Shown here in pieces: positions 4,919-6,612 of a stretch of DNA of 6,612 bases. The first letter of the stretch is position 1; every line of letters begins with the position of its first letter. The stretch is from an uncultured Chloroflexota bacterium (lineage in GTDB: Bacteria > Chloroflexota > Dehalococcoidia > SAR202 > UBA11138), in contig CAJWRP010000124.1 of NCBI GenBank assembly GCA_913046025.1, positions 1 through 6,612 on the forward strand, read 5' to 3'. The position numbers and the translations under genes were made by a program. The notes beneath the pieces are model-generated. The model saw only the letters and a list, made by a program, of their open reading frames with translations. It searched no databases and had not been told where the DNA came from.

Positions 4919-5934
4919 AGGCCGGCAACTGGTCAACCATCGGCCACCAGAAGGCCATTGACCTACTGACCCGGGCTTCACTTGCCGGTCAGTTATCCCA
5001 CGCATACGTGTTCAGTGGTCCCCAGCAGATAGGCAAGATGACGCTGGCCATGGATTTGACACGCCTACTCAACTGCGAATATGATGACCCTCCTTGTGGT
5101 CAGTGCCGCCCATGCCACCGTATAACTGAAGCACTACATACCGACGTGAAAATCTTGGAAGTCGGCGGAACGGGACGAGAGGGGAGAAGCCGGACCGCCA
5201 TCAGCATTGACCAGATTCGCGAAGTGCAGAAAGAGGCCAGCCTTAAGCCATACGAGGGGAATTACAGAGTCTTCATAATCGATGGCGCGGAGCAGCTTAC
5301 CGAAGAAGCGGCCAACGCCCTGCTCAAAATCTTGGAAGAGCCCCCTGAGCAGGTCGTATTTGTCTTGCTCACATCCGACATAGGCGCACTTATACCAACG
5401 ACCATTTCCCGATGCCAGCGGGTGGAGCTTCGCCCCATATCGCTGGAGCTGATATCACAAGACCTTGTTAAACGTTTCGGCGCCGACCGTGAAGCCGCTG
5501 AAGAGGTTGCCCGAATGTCCGGAGGGAAGCTTGGCTGGGCCATAAATGCATTCCAAGATCCTGAAATTCTAGATCGCCGCGCATCGCAGCTAGATACGGT
5601 TGAGGTGACACTTCGGCAGAGCCTCGAAGGTCGTTTCGGCTACGCCGAGAGGTTGGGCACATCGTTTACACGAAACAGAGACGATGTGCTGGCCGAGCTA
5701 GGCCTCATGGTAGAGTGGTGGCGCGACGTGCTGGTAGTCAGCCAGGGAAAGACTGACCTCGTGACCAATCTTTCGCGCCTGGACACGCTGAAGATCGTAG
5801 CAAACAGTCTATCCACAGAGTCCGTCGCCGCCGCCATCAAGACGATACAGGCAACGATGAGCCACCTTGAGCGCAACGCCAATCCCAGGCTCGCTCTGGA
5901 TAATCTAATGCTCGAATTGCCAAGCATAAACTAG
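4915..5934 (+). CDS. holB: DNA polymerase III subunit delta', probable AUA start
   Basis: The clamp-loader subunit delta', an AAA+-fold protein that helps load the beta sliding clamp during replication. Read from ATA 4915 it is 339 residues and begins (M)EAGNWSTIGHQKAIDLLTRA, then GQLSHAYVFSGPQQIGK. The W..IGH..A..LL..S...G...HAY.F.GP segment is the conserved family start. A GTG at 5008 is the first canonical start codon and would delete 31 of these residues; the frame is closed by TAA at 4900-4902. Other marks, in ATA numbering: zinc-binding Cys54, 61, 64 and 67 (CEYDDPPCGQCRPC); a degenerate Walker A GPQQIGKM (Met42 for Ser/Thr); VFIIDGAEQLTEEAANALLK and ILEEPP at ~119-144; and the SRC motif in TTISRCQ (165-167). 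It overlaps the AKR stop by two bases and is followed 17 bp later by a PSP1-like gene, a frequent holB neighbour. Confidence 0.9.
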   Translation: MEAGNWSTIGHQKAIDLLTRASLAGQLSHAYVFSGPQQIGKMTLAMDLTRLLNCEYDDPPCGQCRPCHRITEALHTDVKILEVGGTGREGRSRTAISIDQIREVQKEASLKPYEGNYRVFIIDGAEQLTEEAANALLKILEEPPEQVVFVLLTSDIGALIPTTISRCQRVELRPISLELISQDLVKRFGADREAAEEVARMSGGKLGWAINAFQDPEILDRRASQLDTVEVTLRQSLEGRFGYAERLGTSFTRNRDDVLAELGLMVEWWRDVLVVSQGKTDLVTNLSRLDTLKIVANSLSTESVAAAIKTIQATMSHLERNANPRLALDNLMLELPSIN

Positions 5935-5951
5935 GAGACTCTTAAGAAAAT

Positions 5952-6179
5952 ATGTCTATGTCCTCATCGATGTCCAACATGGTCGGCATCAGATTTCGTC
6001 TGTCCGACAAGATGCAGTATTTCGACAGCTCTGGCATCGAACTGGAAGCCGGTGACAGAGTGCTGGTTCAAACTCCCGAAGGGGTGCGTGAGGGTGTAAT
6101 AGCCATTGCCCCTGGTCAGGTGGTTTTCTCTGAGCTACGAGGGCCTATGGACGCCGTAATTCAGAAAGCAGACGACTAG
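5952..6179 (+). CDS. PSP1/RicT-like N-terminal domain protein (short form)
   Basis: A 75-residue protein whose core MVGIRFRLSDKMQYFDSSGI then ELEAGDRVLVQTPEGVREGV and ending PMDAVIQKADD matches the N-terminal ~60 residues of PSP1/RicT(YaaT) proteins (VVGVRF....K..YFD.....L..GD.V.V.T..G...G.V......V....L...VIRKA). RicT is part of the FeS-containing RicAFT (Y-) complex that affects RNase Y processing in Bacillus, and in many genomes PSP1 genes lie directly after holB, as here. Full-length proteins are ~250-300 residues with a C-terminal PSP1 domain and cysteines; none of that is present and the stop is followed closely by a terminator. Four Met codons (5952, 5958, 5970, 5979) could start translation; the last, NMVG, is closest to the family start. 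The ribosome binding site is weak. It may be a genuine single-domain form or a truncation. Confidence 0.68.
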   Translation: MSMSSSMSNMVGIRFRLSDKMQYFDSSGIELEAGDRVLVQTPEGVREGVIAIAPGQVVFSELRGPMDAVIQKADD

Positions 6180-6206
6180 AGTAGCTCCAATTACCTGCAG
6201 AAATAA

Positions 6207-6245
6207 AGAGGGGCGAACCAGCATGTGGTTCGCCCCTCTGTTTTG
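6207..6245. terminator. Bidirectional intrinsic terminator between convergent genes
   Basis: AGAGGGGCGAACCA (6207-6220) pairs perfectly over 14 bp with 6226-6239 around the 5-nt loop GCATG. On the plus strand the stem is followed by GTTTTG; on the minus strand by TTTATTT. The minus-strand T-tract is better, so it should stop gyrA transcription efficiently and also close the AKR-holB-PSP1 unit. Confidence 0.9.
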
Positions 6246-6269
6246 CCTGCTGACTAACCTAGAGTAGTC

Positions 6270-6612
6270 TTACTTTTTCTTGCCGCGTCCAGTGCCATTC
6301 TTACCGTTTGGGGAAGCATCATTGGTCTCCAGCTTTGAATGAGCCTCGTCGTCTCCCAAATCGCTAACACATGCAATGGAAGCCACTGCGTCTCCAGGCT
6401 GAGGCTTGAAGATGGTAACGCCCTGGGTAGATCGGCCCATACTGGAGATTTCCGATAGGCTGGTGCGCAACACCTGCGCCTGCTCCGACACGACGTAAAC
6501 CTCTTTGCTTTCGTCTACGATCTCAGCGGCCGCCACAGGTCCCGTCTTAGGGCGGATGTTGAAGGTCTTAATGCCCTTGCCACCACGGCCCTGTTTCCTG
6601 TACTCATCAATA
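6270..6612 (-). CDS. gyrA: DNA gyrase subunit A, C-terminal fragment
   Basis: The last 113 codons of a minus-strand gene cut by the right edge; the frame stays open to base 6611. It reads IDEYRKQGRGGKGIKTFNIR, then KTGPVAAAEIVDESKEVYVV and MGRSTQGVTIFKPQPGD. These are successive blades of the GyrA C-terminal beta-pinwheel that wraps DNA; QGRGGKG is a blade-type GyrA-box relative and GR.TQGV..F. is the typical final-blade loop. The pinwheel ends near ASIACV and a ~30-residue tail, first acidic (DLGDDEAHSKLE) then Asn/Gly/Lys-rich ending GRGKKK, is probably disordered. The catalytic tyrosine and the canonical QRRGGKG box lie outside the window, so ParC is not fully excluded, but blade wording favours GyrA. 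Stop is TAA at 6272-6270, with a shared hairpin terminator just beyond. Confidence 0.85.
   Translation of the reverse strand, partial: IDEYRKQGRGGKGIKTFNIRPKTGPVAAAEIVDESKEVYVVSEQAQVLRTSLSEISSMGRSTQGVTIFKPQPGDAVASIACVSDLGDDEAHSKLETNDASPNGKNGTGRGKKK

Noticed and set aside
5008..5010. GTG 5008 as the true holB start
   Set aside because: It lies inside the conserved HAYxFSGP motif, removes ~31 conserved residues, and has no Shine-Dalgarno at proper spacing, whereas AAGGAGG precedes ATA 4915.
1..6612. CRISPR arrays, tRNA or rRNA genes, insertion sequences, defence genes
   Set aside because: No regularly spaced repeats, cloverleaf-like segments, rRNA-like stretches, or transposase/nuclease motifs were recognised on either strand.

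Overview
The window looks like a bacterial metagenomic or single-cell contig, cut by its edges at both ends (a sugar-dehydrogenase-like tail on the left, a gyrA tail on the right). The gene content suggests an uncultured Chloroflexota lineage of the Dehalococcoidia/SAR202 type: PspA next to a PspAA protein, holB followed by a PSP1-like protein, and moderate GC of roughly 50%. This assignment is inference from recalled family patterns, not a search result.

Left end (1 to about 400): GC-rich DNA carrying the C-terminus of a Gfo/Idh/MocA-type oxidoreductase, which overlaps the first ~51 codons of an HxH amidohydrolase. That reading breaks at about 311-320 into ~85 bp of minus-strand MnmE-like GTPase sequence. 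The MnmE piece then merges at the shared G2 motif (about 386-410) into the true 5' end of a minus-strand der gene. Two junctions in 100 bp, each at short shared sequence, plus an abrupt GC change, make this end look like an assembly or amplification chimera. Everything from about 410 rightward looks like one coherent genome.

Middle: argF (ornithine carbamoyltransferase, minus strand) lies upstream of der on the same strand. A ~300 bp AT-rich intergenic region separates it from a decayed M81/MlrC-family gene on the plus strand, which has an in-frame TAA and has lost the C-terminal half. Next comes a probable envelope-stress cluster: a 59-aa two-helix membrane protein with a strong ribosome binding site and a perfect TATAAT upstream, PspA/IM30, and PspAA, closed by a clear intrinsic terminator.

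Right part: an aldo/keto reductase behind an extended -10 promoter overlaps the clamp-loader subunit delta' gene (holB) in an ATAG junction. holB has no usable ATG/GTG/TTG at its conserved N-terminus, but a perfect AAGGAGG lies 7 nt before an ATA codon, so a non-canonical AUA start is the best reading. A 75-aa protein matching only the N-terminal part of PSP1/RicT proteins follows. A 14-bp bidirectional hairpin terminator separates it from the convergent 3' end of gyrA. Apart from PspA with its partners, and holB with its PSP1 neighbour, the genes are housekeeping or metabolic and need not work together.
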